NCBI GenBank assembly: GCA_963580455.1
Contig: OY756972.1
Location: forward strand, 1,937,001-2,001,000
Length of the DNA: 64,000 bases
Source of the DNA: Euonymus europaeus
Lineage: Eukaryota > Streptophyta > Magnoliopsida > Celastrales > Celastraceae
Direction of reading: 5' to 3'
Position numbers and translations under genes: made by a program. The notes under the pieces were generated by a model. The model was not told where the DNA came from. It saw only the letters and a program-made list of their open reading frames with translations, and did no database searches. The stretch's first letter is position 1, and every line of letters starts with the position of its first letter. Shown piece by piece: positions 34,941 through 46,357 of the stretch.

Positions 34941-35632
34941 CACCTAGTTAGCCGCGAAATGTGGTTTCTTTACGTAAACGGTTTTATGAATATCCGTTGA
35001 CTCCGAGTTCTGAATTCGGTGATTTTTAGCTTGATTTCACACTAGTTTTCGAGCTCTACAATCCTGGATTTTCGGATTTCGATTTCAGAACTCGTGGCTA
35101 GTAGGTCTCGTTTCACCTAGTTAGCCGCGAAATGCGGTTTCTTTACGTAAACAGTTTTATGAATATCCGTTGACTCCGAGTTCTGAATTCGGTGATTTTT
35201 AGCTTGATTACACACTACTTTTCGAGCTCTACAATCCGGGGTTTTCGGATTTCGATTTCAGAACTTGTGGCTAGTAGGTCTCGTTTCACCTATTTAGCCG
35301 CGAAATGTGGTTGCTTTCCGTAAACGGTTTTATGAATATTCGTTGACTCCGAGTTCTGAATTCGGTGATTTTTAGCTTGATTTCACACTACTTTTCGAGC
35401 TCTACGATCTTGGCGTTTCTGATTTTGATTTCAGAACTCGTGGCTAGTAGGTCTCGTTTCACCTAGTTAGCCGCGAAATGTGGTTTCTTTCCGTAAACGG
35501 TTTTATGAATATCCGTTGACTCCGAGTTCTGAATTCGGTGATTTTTAGCTTGATTTCACACTACTTTTCGAGCTCTACGATCCTGGCGTTTCTGATTTTG
35601 ATTTCAGAACTCGTGGCTAGTTGGTCTCGTTT
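34249..35632 (+). repeat. 4-monomer (692-bp) tandem, two copies
   Basis: 34,249-34,940 is repeated as 34,941-35,632: CACTAGTTTTCG (34,348 and 35,040), GCGGTTTC with AAACAG and CAATCCGGGG, GTTGCTTTCCG with GATCTTGGCG, then TTTCCGTAAAC with GATCCTGGCG and GTTGG. The first monomers differ at GGATTC against GGTTTC, so the breakpoint is between unit positions about 26 and 105. The block at 35,633 contains only one copy of this 4-mer. Confidence 0.92.
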
Positions 35633-37707
35633 CACCTAGTTAGCCGCGAAATGTGGTTTCTTTACGTAAACGGTTTTATGAATATCCGTTGACTCCGAGT
35701 TCTGAATTCGGTGATTTTTAGCTTGATTACACACTACTTTTCGAGCTCTACAATCCTGGGTTTTCGGATTTCGATTTCAGAACTCGTGGCTAGTAGGTCT
35801 CGTTTCACCTATTTAGCCGCGAAATGTGGATTCTTTACGTAAACGGTTTTATGAATATCCGTTGACTCCGAGTTCTGAATTCGGTGATTTTTAGCTTGAT
35901 TTCACACTACTTTTCGAGCTCTACAATCTTGGCGTTTCGGATTTTGATTTTAGAACTCGTGGCTAGTAGGTCTCGTTTCACCTAGTTAGCCGCGAAATGT
36001 GGTTTCTTTCGTAAACGGTTTTATGAATATCCGTTGACTCCGAGTTCTGAATTCGGTGATTTTTAGCTTGATTTCACACTACTTTTCGAGCTCTACAATC
36101 CTGGGTTTTCGGATTTCGATTTCAGAACTCGTGGCTAGAAGGTCTCGTTTCACCTATTTAGCCACGAAATGTGGTTTCTTTACGTAAACGGTTTTATGAA
36201 TATCCGTTGACTCCGAGTTCTGAATTCGGTGATTTTTAGCTTGATTTCACACTACTTTTCGAGCTCTACGATCCTGGCGTTTCTGATTTTGATTTCAGAA
36301 CTCGTGGCTAGTAGGTCTCGTTTCACCTAGTTAGCCATGAAATGTGGTTTCTTTACGTAAACGGTTTTATGAATATCCGTTGACTCCGAGTTCTGAATTC
36401 GGTGATTTTTAGCTTGATTACACACTACTTTTCGAGCTCTACAATCGTGTGTTTTAGGATTTCGATTTCAGAACTCGTGGCTAGTAGGTCTCGTTTCACC
36501 TATTTAGCCGCGAAATGTGGTTTCTTTACGTAAACGGTTTTATGAATATCCGTTGACTCCGAGTTCTGAATTCGGTGATTTTTAGCTTGATTTCACACTA
36601 CTTTTCGAGCTCTACGATCCTGGCGTTTCTGATTTTGATTTCAGAACTCGTGGCTAGTAGGTCTTGTTTCACCTAGTTAGCCGCGAAATGTGGTTTCTTT
36701 ACGTAAACGGTTTTATGAATATCAGTTGACTCCGAGTTCTGAATTCGGTGATTTTTAGCTTGATTTCACACTACTTTTCGAGCTCTACAATCCTGGGTTT
36801 TCGGATTTCAATTTCAGAACTCGTGGCTAGTAGGTCTCGTTTCACCTAGTTAGCCACGAAATGTGGTTTCTTTACGTAAACGGTTTTATGAATATCCGTT
36901 GACTCCGAGTTCTGAATTCGGTGATTTTTAGCTTGATTTCACACTACTTTTCGAGCTCTACTATCCTGAGTTTTCGGATTTTGATTTCAGAACTCGTGGC
37001 TAGTAGGTCTCGTTTCACCTAGTTAGCCGCGAAATGTGGATTCTTTACGTAAACGGTTTTATGAATATCCGTTGACTCCGAGTTCTGAACTCGGTGATTT
37101 TTAGCTTGATTTCACACTAGTTTTCGAGCTCTACAATCCTGGATTTTCGGATTTCGATTTCAGAACTCGTGGCTAGTAGGTCTCGTTTCACCTAGTTAGC
37201 CGCGAAATGCGGTTTCTTTACGTAAACAGTTTTATGAATATCCGTTGACTCCGAGTTCTGAATTCGGTGATTTTTAGCTTGATTACACACTACTTTTCGA
37301 GCTCTACAATCCGGGGTTTTCGGATTTCGATTTCAGAACTTGTGGCTAGTAGGTCTCGTTTCACCTATTTAGCCGCGAAATGTGGTTGCTTTCCGTAAAC
37401 GGTTTTATGAATATTCGTTGACTCCGAGTTCTGAATTCGGTGATTTTTAGCTTGATTTCACACTACTTTTCGAGCTCTACGATCTTGGCGTTTCTGATTT
37501 TGATTTCAGAACTCGTGGCTAGTAGGTCTCGTTTCACCTAGTTAGCCGCGAAATGTGGTTTCTTTCCGTAAACGGTTTTATGAATATCCGTTGACTCCGA
37601 GTTCTGAATTCGGTGATTTTTAGCTTGATTTCACACTACTTTTCGAGCTCTACGATCCTGGCGTTTCTGATTTTGATTTCAGAACTCGTGGCTAGTTGGT
37701 CTCATTT
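35633..37707 (+). repeat. 12-monomer (2,075-bp) block, right copy
   Basis: Copy of 32,866-34,940 with the same 172-bp monomer (35,979). A 56-bp patch at 36,290-36,345 differs at five positions and matches another monomer junction (about 32,480-32,541), as expected from a short conversion tract. Other changes are CTGAACTCGG (about 37,087) and CTCATTTCACC (about 37,702). Confidence 0.9.
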
Positions 37708-38572
37708 CACCTAGTTAGCCGCGAAATGTGGTTTCTTTACGTAAACGGTTTTATGAATATCCGTTGACTCCGAGTTCTGAATTCGGTGATTTTTAGCTTG
37801 ATTTCACACTACTTTTGGAGCTCTACAATCCTCTATTTTCGGATTTCGATTTCAGAACTCGTGGCTAGTAGGTCTCGTTTCACCTAGTTAGCCGCGAAAT
37901 GTGGTTTCTTTACGTAAACGGTTTTATGAATATCCGTGGACTCCGAGTTCTGAATTCGGTGATTTTTAGCTTGATTTGGCACTACTTTTCGAGCTCTACA
38001 ATCCTGTCGTTTCGGATTTTGATTTCAGAACTCGTGACTAGTAGGTCTCGTTTCACCTAGTTAGCCGCGAAATGTAGTTTCTTTACGTAAACGGTTTTAT
38101 GAATATCCGTTGACTCCGACATCTGAATACGGTGATTTTTAGCTTGATTTCGCACTACTTTTCGAGCTTTACAATCCTGGCATTTCGGATTTTGATTTCA
38201 GAACTCGTGGCTAGTAGGTCTCGTTTCACCTAGTTAGCCGCGAAATGTGGTTTCTTTACGTAAACGGTTTTATGAATATCCGTTGACTCCGAGTTCTGAA
38301 TTCGGTGATTTTTAGCTTGATTTCACACTACTTTTTGAGCTCTACAATCCTGGGTTTTCGGATTTCAATTTCAGAACTCGTGGCTAGTAGGTCTCGTTTC
38401 TCCTAGTTAGCCACGAAATGTGGTTTCTTTACGTAAACGGTTTTATGAATATCCGTTGACACCGAGTTCTGAATTCGGTGATTTTTAGCTTGATTTCACA
38501 CTACTTTTTGAGCTCTACCATCCTGAGTTTTCGAATTTCGATTTCAGAACTCGTGGCTAGTAGGTCTCGTTT
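37708..38572 (+). repeat. Divergent pocket of five monomers
   Basis: This is the stretch with most private changes I saw: CCTCTATTTTCGG (37,830), CCGTGGACTCC (37,935), GATTTGGCACTAC (37,974), CCTGTCG with CGTGACTAG (38,004), AATGTAGTTTC, CCGACATCTGAATACGG (38,117), TTTCGCACTAC and GAGCTTTAC (38,148-38,171), GACACCGAG (38,459) and CTACCATCC. The dyad itself is damaged in the 38,054 monomer. No tandem copy of the most divergent monomers (37,881 and 38,054) is present, so they have escaped recent homogenisation. Confidence 0.85.
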
Positions 38573-39264
38573 CACCTAGTTAGCCGCGAAATGTGGATTC
38601 TTTACGTAAACGGTTTTTTGAATATCCGTTGACTCCGAGTTCTGAATTCGGTGATTTTTAGCTTGATTTCACACTACTTTTCGAGCTCTACTATCCTGAG
38701 TTTTCGGATTTCGATTTCAGAACTCGTGGCTAGTAGGTCTCGTTTCACCTAGTTAGCCGCGAAATGTGGATTCTTTACGTAAACGGTTTTATGAATATCC
38801 GTTGACTCCGAGTTCTGAATTCGGTGATTTTTAGCTTGATTTCACACTAATTTTCGAGCTCTACAATCCTGGATTTTCGGATTTCGATTTCAGAACTCGT
38901 GGCTAGTAGGTCTCGTTTCACCTATTTAGCCACGAAATGTGGTTTCTTTACGTAAACAGTTTTATGAATATCCGTTGACTCCGAGTTCTGAATTCGGTGA
39001 TTTTTAGCTTGATTTCACACTAGTTTTCGAGCTCTACGATCCTGGCATTTCTGATTTCGATTTCAGAACTCGTGGCTAGTAGGTCTCGTTTCACCTAGTT
39101 AGCCGCGAAATGCGGTTTCTTTACGTAAACGGTTTTATGAATATCCGTTGACTCCGAGTTCTGAATTCGGTGATTTTTAGCTTGATTACACACTACTTTT
39201 CGAGCTCTACGATCGTGGCATTTCTGATTTTGATTTCAGAACTCGTGGCTAGTTGGTCTCGTTT
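38573..39264 (+). repeat. Four mixed monomers
   Basis: The types are GGATTC with CGGTTTTTTGAAT and CTATCCTGAG; GGATTC with CACTAATTTTCG; GCCACG with AAACAG and CACTAGTTTTCG; and GCGGTTTC with GATTACACAC and GATCGTGG. They form no local tandem; the last leads into the CAAGATCTAC series. Confidence 0.75.
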
Positions 39265-40821
39265 CACCTAGTTAGCCGCGAAATGTGGTTTCTTTACGTA
39301 AACGGTTTTATGAATTTCCGTTGACTCCGAGTTCTGAATTCGGTGATTTTTAGCTTGATTTCACACTACTTTTCAAGATCTACGATTATGGAGTTTCGGA
39401 TTTTGATTTCAGAACTCGTGGCTAGTTGGTCTCGTTTCACCTAGTTAGCCGTGAAATGTGGTTTCTTTACGTAAACGGTTTTATGAATATCGGTTGACTC
39501 CGAGTTCTGAATTCGGTGATTTTTAGCTTGATTTCACACTACTTTTCGAGCTCTACAATCCTGGTTTTTCGGATTTCGATTTCAGAACTCGTGGCTAGTT
39601 GGTCTCGTTTCACCTAGTTAGCCGCGAAATGTGGTTTCTTTACGTAAACGGTTTTATGAATATCCGTTGACTCCGAGTTCTGAATTCAGTGATTTTTAGC
39701 TTGACTTCACACTACTTTTCGAGCTCTACAATCCTCGATTTTCGGATTTCGATTTCAGAACTCGTGGCTAGTAGGTCTCGTTTCACCTATTTAGCCGCGA
39801 AATGTGGTTTCTTTACGTAAACGGTTTTATGAATATCCGTTGACTCCGAGTTCTGAATTTGGTGATTTTTAGCTTGATTTCACACTACTTTTCGAGCTCT
39901 ACAATCCTGGTTTTTCGGATTTCAATTTCAGAACTCGTGGCTAGTAGGTCTCGTTTCACCTATTTAGCCGCGAAATGTGGTTTATTTACGTAAACGGTTT
40001 TATGAATATCCGTTGACTCCGAGTTCTGAATTCGGTGATTTTTAGCTTGATTTCACACTACTTTTCGAGCTCTACGATCGTGGCATTTCTGATTTTGATT
40101 TCAGAACTCGTGGCTAGTTGGTCTCGTTTCACCTAGTTAGCCGCGAAATGTGGTTTCTTTACGTAAACGGTTTTATGAATATCCGTTGACTCCGAGTTCT
40201 GAATTCGGTGATTTTTAGCTTGATTTCACACTACTTTTCAAGATCTACGATTATGGAGTTTTGGATTTTGATTTCAGAACTCGTGGCTAGTTGGTCTCGT
40301 TTCACCTAGTTAGCCGTGAAATGTGGTTTCTTTACGTAAACGGTTTTATGAATATCGGTTGACTCCGAGTTCTGAATTCGGTGATTTTTAGCTTGATTTC
40401 ACACTACTTTTCGAGCTCTACAATCCTGGGTTTTCGGATTTCGATTTCAGAACTCGTGGCTAGTAGGTCTCGTTTCACCTATTTAGCCGCGAAATGTGGT
40501 TTCTTTGCGTAAACGGTTTTATGAATATCCGTTGACTCCGAGTTCTGAATTCGGTGATTTTTAGCTTGATTTCACACTACTTTTTGAGCTCTACGATCCT
40601 GGCGCTTCTGATTTTGATTTCAGAACTCGTGGCTAGTTGGTCTCGTTTCACCTAGTTAGCCGCGAAATGTGGTTTCTTTACGTAAACGGTTTTATGAATA
40701 TCCGTTGACTCCGAGTTCTGAATTCGGTGATTTTTAGCTTGATTTCACACTACTTTTCGAGCTCTACAATCTTAGGTTTTCGGATTTCGATTTCAGAACT
40801 CGTGGCTAGTAGGTCTCGTTT
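39265..40821 (+). repeat. 9-monomer (1,557-bp) block, left copy
   Basis: Repeated at 42,898-44,454 (offset 3,633 bp, 21 monomers): CAAGATCTAC; CCGTG with TATCGG; TTCAGTGATT with TTGACTTCAC and CCTCG; AATTTGG; GGTTTATTTACG with GATCGTGG; CAAGATCTAC with GTTTTGGATTTTG; CCGTG; ACTTTTTGAGC with GATCCTGGCG; CTTAGG. Copy-specific changes include GAATTTCCG (39,313), CCTGGTTTTTCGG and TTTGCGTAAAC (40,506). Confidence 0.9.
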
Positions 40822-41167
40822 CACCTAGTTAGCCGCGAAATGTGGATTCTTTACGTAAACGGTTTTATGAATATCCGTTGACTCCGAGTTCTGAATTCGG
40901 TGATTTTTAGCTTGATTTCACACTACTTTTTGAGCTCTACAATCCTGGATTTTCGGATTTCGATTTCAGAACTCGTGGCTAGTAGGTCTCGTTTCACCTA
41001 TTTAGCCACGAAATGTGGTTTCTTTACGTAAACGGTTTTATGAATATCCGTTGACTCCGAGTTCTGAATTCGGTGATTTTTAGCTTGATTACACACTACT
41101 TTTTGAGCTCTACCATCCTGGAGTTTCGGATTTCGATTTCAGAACTCGTGGCTAGTAGGTCTCGTTT
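40822..41167 (+). repeat. Two linking monomers
   Basis: The types are GGATTC with ACTTTTTGAGC, then GCCACG with GATTACACAC, ACTTTTTGAGC and CTACCATCCTGGAG. The second joins marks normally kept in separate monomer types. Confidence 0.75.
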
Positions 41168-42378
41168 CACCTATTTAGCCACGAAATGTGGTTTCTTTAC
41201 GTAAACGGTTTTATGAATATACGTTGACTCCGAGTTCTGAATTCGGTGATTTTTAGCTTGATTTCACACTACTTTTCGAGCTCTACGATCCTGGCATTTC
41301 TGATTTCAATTTCAGAACTCGTGGCTAGTAGGTCTCGTTTCACCTAGTTAGCCGCGAAATGCGGTTTCTTTACGTAAACGGTTTTATGAATATCCGTTGA
41401 CTCCGAGTTCTGAATTCGGTGATTTTTAGCTTGATTACACACTACTTTTCGAGCTCTACGATCGTGGCATTTCTGATTTTGATTTCAGAACTCGTGGCTA
41501 GTTGGTCTCGTTTCACCTATTTAGCCGCGAAATGTGGTTTCTTTACGTAAACGGTTTTATGAATATCCGTTGACTCCGAGTTCTGAATTCGGTGATTTTT
41601 AGCTTGATTTCACACTACTTTTCGAGCTCTACGATTATGGAGTTTCTGATTTTGATTTCAGAACTCGTGGCTAGTTGGTCTCGTTTCACCTAGTTAGCCG
41701 CGAAATGTGGTTTCTTTACGTAAACGGTTTTATGAATATCCGTTGACTCCGAGTTCTGAATTCGGTGATTTTTAGCTTGATTTCACACTAATTTTCAAGA
41801 TCTACGATTATGGAGTTTCGGATTTTGATTTCAGAACTCGTGGCTAGTTGGTCTCGTTTCACCTAGTTAGCCGTAAAATGTGGTTTCTTTACGTAAACGG
41901 TTTTATGAATATCGGTTGACTCCGAGTTCTGAATTCGGTGATTTTTAGCTTGATTTCACACTACTTTTCGAGCTCTACAATCCTGGGTTTTCGGATTTCG
42001 ATTTCAGAACTCGTGGCTAGTTGGTCTCGTTTCACCTAGTTAGCCGCGAAATGTGGTTTCTTTACGTAAACGGTTTTATGAATATCCGTTGACTCCGAGT
42101 TCTGAATTCAGTGATTTTTAGCTTGACTTCACACTACTTTTCGAGCTCTACAATCCTCGATTTTCGGATTTCGATTTCAGAACTCGTGGCTAGTAGGTCT
42201 CGTTTCACCTATTTAGCCGCGAAATGTGGTTTCTTTACGTAAACGGTTTTATGAATATCCGTTGACTCCGAGTTCTGAATTTGGTGATTTTTAGCTTGAT
42301 TTCACACTACTTTTCGAGCTCTACAATCCTGGGTTTTCGGATTTCAATTTCAGAACTCGTGGCTAGTAGGTCTCGTTT
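41168..42378 (+). repeat. 7-monomer (1,211-bp) unit, copy 1
   Basis: Marks repeat at +1,211: ATATACGTTG (41,221 and 42,432), GATCCTGGCATT with GATTTCAATTTC, GATTACACAC with GATCGTGG, GAGCTCTACGATTATGG, CAAGATCTAC, CCGTAAAATG (CCGTGAAATG in copy 2), TTGACTTCAC (42,123 and 43,334) and AATTTGG. Confidence 0.92.
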
Positions 42379-43589
42379 CACCTATTTAGCCGCGAAATGT
42401 GGTTTCTTTACGTAAACGGTTTTATGAATATACGTTGACTCCGAGTTCTGAATTCGGTGATTTTTAGCTTGATTTCACACTACTTTTCGAGCTCTACGAT
42501 CCTGGCATTTCTGATTTCAATTTCAGAACTCGTGGCTAGTAGGTCTCGTTTCACCTAGTTAGCCGCGAAATGCGGTTTCTTTACGTAAACGGTTTTATGA
42601 ATATCCGTTGACTCCGAGTTCTGAATTCGGTGATTTTTAGCTTGATTACACACTACTTTTCGAGCTCTACGATCGTGGCATTTCTGATTTTGATTTCAGA
42701 ACTCGTGGCTAGTTGGTCTCGTTTCACCTATTTAGCCGCGAAATGTGGTTTCTTTACGTAAACGGTTTTATGAATATCCGTTGACTCCGAGTTCTGAATT
42801 CGGTGATTTTTAGCTTGATTTCACACTACTTTTCGAGCTCTACGATTATGGAGTTTCTGATTTTGATTTCAGAACTCGTGGCTAGTTGGTCTCGTTTCAC
42901 CTAGTTAGCCGCGAAATGTGGTTTCTTTACGTAAACGGTTTTATGAATATCCGTTGACTCCGAGTTCTGAATTCGGTGATTTTTAGCTTGATTTCACACT
43001 ACTTTTCAAGATCTACGATTATGGAGTTTCGGATTTTGATTTCAGAACTCGTGGCTAGTTGGTCTCGTTTCACCTAGTTAGCCGTGAAATGTGGTTTCTT
43101 TACGTAAACGGTTTTATGAATATCGGTTGACTCCGAGTTCTGAATTCGGTGATTTTTAGCTTGATTTCACACTACTTTTCGAGCTCTACAATCCTGGGTT
43201 TTCGGATTTCGATTTCAGAACTCGTGGCTAGTTGGTCTCGTTTCACCTAGTTAGCCGCGAAATGTGGTTTCTTTACGTAAACGGTTTTATGAATATCCGT
43301 TGACTCCGAGTTCTGAATTCAGTGATTTTTAGCTTGACTTCACACTACTTTTCGAGCTCTACAATCCTCGATTTTCGGATTTCGATTTCAGAACTCGTGG
43401 CTAGTAGGTCTCGTTTCACCTATTTAGCCGCGAAATGTGGTTTCTTTACGTAAACGGTTTTATGAATATCCGTTGACTCCGAGTTCTGAATTTGGTGATT
43501 TTTAGCTTGATTTCACACTACTTTTCGAGCTCTACAATCCTGGGTTTTCGGATTTCAATTTCAGAACTCGTGGCTAGTAGGTCTCGTTT
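42379..43589 (+). repeat. 7-monomer (1,211-bp) unit, copy 2
   Basis: Tandem copy of 41,168-42,378. From 42,898 it also belongs to the 9-monomer block shared with 39,265, so the two amplifications overlap. It differs from copy 1 at a few sites (GCCGCG against GCCACG in the first monomer; CACTACTTTTC against CACTAATTTTC in the fourth). Confidence 0.92.
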
Positions 43590-44627
43590 CACCTATTTAG
43601 CCGCGAAATGTGGTTTATTTACGTAAACGGTTTTATGAATATCCGTTGACTCCGAGTTCTGAATTCGGTGATTTTTAGCTTGATTTCACACTACTTTTCG
43701 AGCTCTACGATCGTGGCATTTCTGATTTTGATTTCAGAACTCGTGGCTAGTTGGTCTCGTTTCACCTAGTTAGCCGCGAAATGTGGTTTCTTTACGTAAA
43801 CGGTTTTATGAATATCCGTTGACTCCGAGTTCTGAATTCGGTGATTTTTAGCTTGATTTCACACTACTTTTCAAGATCTACGATTATGGAGTTTTGGATT
43901 TTGATTTCAGAACTCGTGGCTAGTTGGTCTCGTTTCACCTAGTTAGCCGTGAAATGTGGTTTCTTTACGTAAACGGTTTTATGAATATCGGTTGACTCCG
44001 AGTTCTGAATTCGGTGATTTTTAGCTTGATTTTACACTACTTTTTGAGCTCTACAATCCTGGGTTTTCGGATTTCGATTTCAGAACTCGTGGCTAGTAGG
44101 TCTCGTTTCACCTATTTAGCCGCGAAATGTGGTTTCTTTACGTAAACGGTTTTATGAATATCCGTTGACTCCGAGTTCTGAATTCGATGATTTTTAGCTT
44201 GATTTCACACTACTTTTTGAGCTCTACGATCCTGGCGTTTCTGATTTTGATTTCAGAACTCGTGGCTAGTTGGTCTCGTTTCACCTAGTTAGCCGCGAAA
44301 TGTGGTTTCTTTACGTAAACGGTTTTATGAATATCCGTTGACTCCGAGTTCTGAATTCGGTGATTTTTAGCTTGATTTCACACTACTTTTCGAGCTCTAC
44401 AATCTTAGGTTTTCGGATTTCGATTTCAGAACTCGTGGCTAGTAGGTCTCGTTTCACCTAGTTAGCCGCGAAATGTGGATTCTTTACGTAAACGGTTTTA
44501 TGAATATCCGTTGACTCCGAGTTCTGAATTCGGTGATTTTTAGCTTGATTTCACACTACTTTTCGAGCTCTACAATCTTGGCGTTTCGGATTTTGATTTC
44601 AGAACTCGTGGCTAGTAGGTCTCGTTT
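43590..44627 (+). repeat. 6-monomer (1,038-bp) block, left copy
   Basis: Repeated at 45,320-46,357 (offset 1,730 bp, 10 monomers): GGTTTATTTACG with GATCGTGG; CAAGATCTAC with GTTTTGGATTTTG; CCGTG with TATCGG and ACTTTTTGAGC; TTCGATGATTTTT (44,183 and 45,913); CTTAGG; GGATTC with CAATCTTGGCG. The four monomers between (44,628-45,319) include CAAGATCTACGATTATGGATT and two ACTGCTTTTCG monomers. Confidence 0.9.
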
Positions 44628-45319
44628 CACCTAGTTAGCCGCGAAATGTGGTTTCTTTACGTAAACGGTTTTATGAATATCCGTTGACTCCGAGTTCTGA
44701 ATTCGGTGATTTTTAGCTTGATTTCACACTACTTTTCAAGATCTACGATTATGGATTTTCGGATTTTGATTTCAGAACTCGTGGCTAGTTGGTCTCGTTT
44801 CACCTAGTTAGCCGTGAAATGTGGTTTCTTTACGTAAACGGTTTTATGAATATCGGTTGACTCCGAGTTCTGAATTCGGTGATTTTTAGCTTGATTTCAC
44901 ACTACTTTTCGAGCTCTACAATCCTGGGTTTTCGGATTTCGATTTCAGAACTCGTGGCTAGTTGGTCTCGTTTCACCTAGTTAGCCGCGAAATGTGGTTT
45001 CTTTACGTAAACGGTTTTATGAATATCCGTTGACTCCGAGTTCTGAATTCGGTGATTTTTAGCTTGATTTCACACTGCTTTTCGAGCTCTACAATCCTGG
45101 GTTTTCGGATTTCGATTTCAGAACTCGTGGCTAGTAGGTCTCGTTTCACCTATTTAGCCGCGAAATGTGGTTTCTTTACGTAAACGGTTTTATGAATATC
45201 TATTGACTCCGAGTTCTGAATTCGGTGATTTTTAGCTTGATTTCACACTGCTTTTCGAGCTCTACAATCCTGGGTTTTCGGATTTCAATTTCAGAACTCG
45301 TGGCTAGTAGGTCTCGTTT

Positions 45320-46357
45320 CACCTATTTAGCCGCGAAATGTGGTTTATTTACGTAAACGGTTTTATGAATATCCGTTGACTCCGAGTTCTGAATTCGGTG
45401 ATTTTTAGCTTGATTTCACACTACTTCTCGAGCTCTACGATCGTGGTATTTCTGATTTTGATTTCAGAACTCGTGGCTAGTTGGTCTCGTTTCACCTAGT
45501 TAGCCGCGAAATGTGGTTTCTTTACGTAAACGGTTTTATGAATATCCGTTGACTCCGAGTTCTGAATTCGGTGATTTTTAGCTTGATTTCACACTACTTT
45601 TCAAGATCTACGATTATGGAGTTTTGGATTTTGATTTCAGAACTCGTGGCTAGTTGGTCTCGTTTCACCTAGTTAGCCGTGAAATGTGGTTTCTTTACGT
45701 AAACGGTTTTATGAATATCGGTTGACTCCGAGTTCTGAATTCGGTGATTTTTAGCTTGATTTCACACTACTTTTTGAGCTCTACAATCCTGGGTTTTCGG
45801 ATTTCGATTTCAGAACTCGTGGCTAGTAGGTCTCGTTTCACCTATTTAGCCGCGAAATGTGGTTTCTTTACGTAAACGGTTTTATGAATATCCGTTGACT
45901 CCGAGTTCTGAATTCGATGATTTTTAGCTTGATTTCACACTACTTTTTGAGCTCTACGATCCTGGCGTTTCTGATTTTAATTTCAGAACTCGTGGCTAGT
46001 TGGTCTCGTTTCACCTAGTTAGCCGCGAAATGTGGTTTCTTTACGTAAACGGTTTTATGAATATCCGTTGACTCCGAGTTCTGAATTCGGTGATTTTTAG
46101 CTTGATTTCACACTACTTTTCGAGCTCTACAATCTTAGGTTTTCGGATTTCGATTTCAGAACTCGTGGCTAGTAGGTCTCGTTTCACCTAGTTAGCCGCG
46201 AAATGTGGATTCTTTACGTAAACGGTTTTATGCATATCCGTTGACTCCGAGTTCTGAATTCGGTGATTTTTAGCTTGATTTCACACTACTTTTCGAGCTC
46301 TACAATCTTGGCGTTTCGGATTTTGATATCAGAACTCGTGGCTAGTAGGTCTCGTTT
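45320..46357 (+). repeat. 6-monomer (1,038-bp) block, right copy
   Basis: Copy of 43,590-44,627 with a few changes: ACTTCTCGAGC and GTGGTATTTC (about 45,430), GATTTTAATTTC (about 45,978), TTATGCATATCC (about 46,231) and GATATCAG (about 46,327). Confidence 0.9.

Larger units (their letters stand above)
29927..36150 (+). repeat. Four 172-bp monomers missing A in TTTACGTAAA
   Basis: Monomers at 29,927, 30,964, 33,212 and 35,979 read TTTCTTTCGTAAAC, losing one base of the 10-bp palindrome. 29,927 and 30,964 are copies from the 6-mer duplication, and 33,212 and 35,979 are copies from the 12-monomer block. All four follow a monomer with CAATCTTGGCG, so they descend from one event spread by segmental copying. 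Confidence 0.92.
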
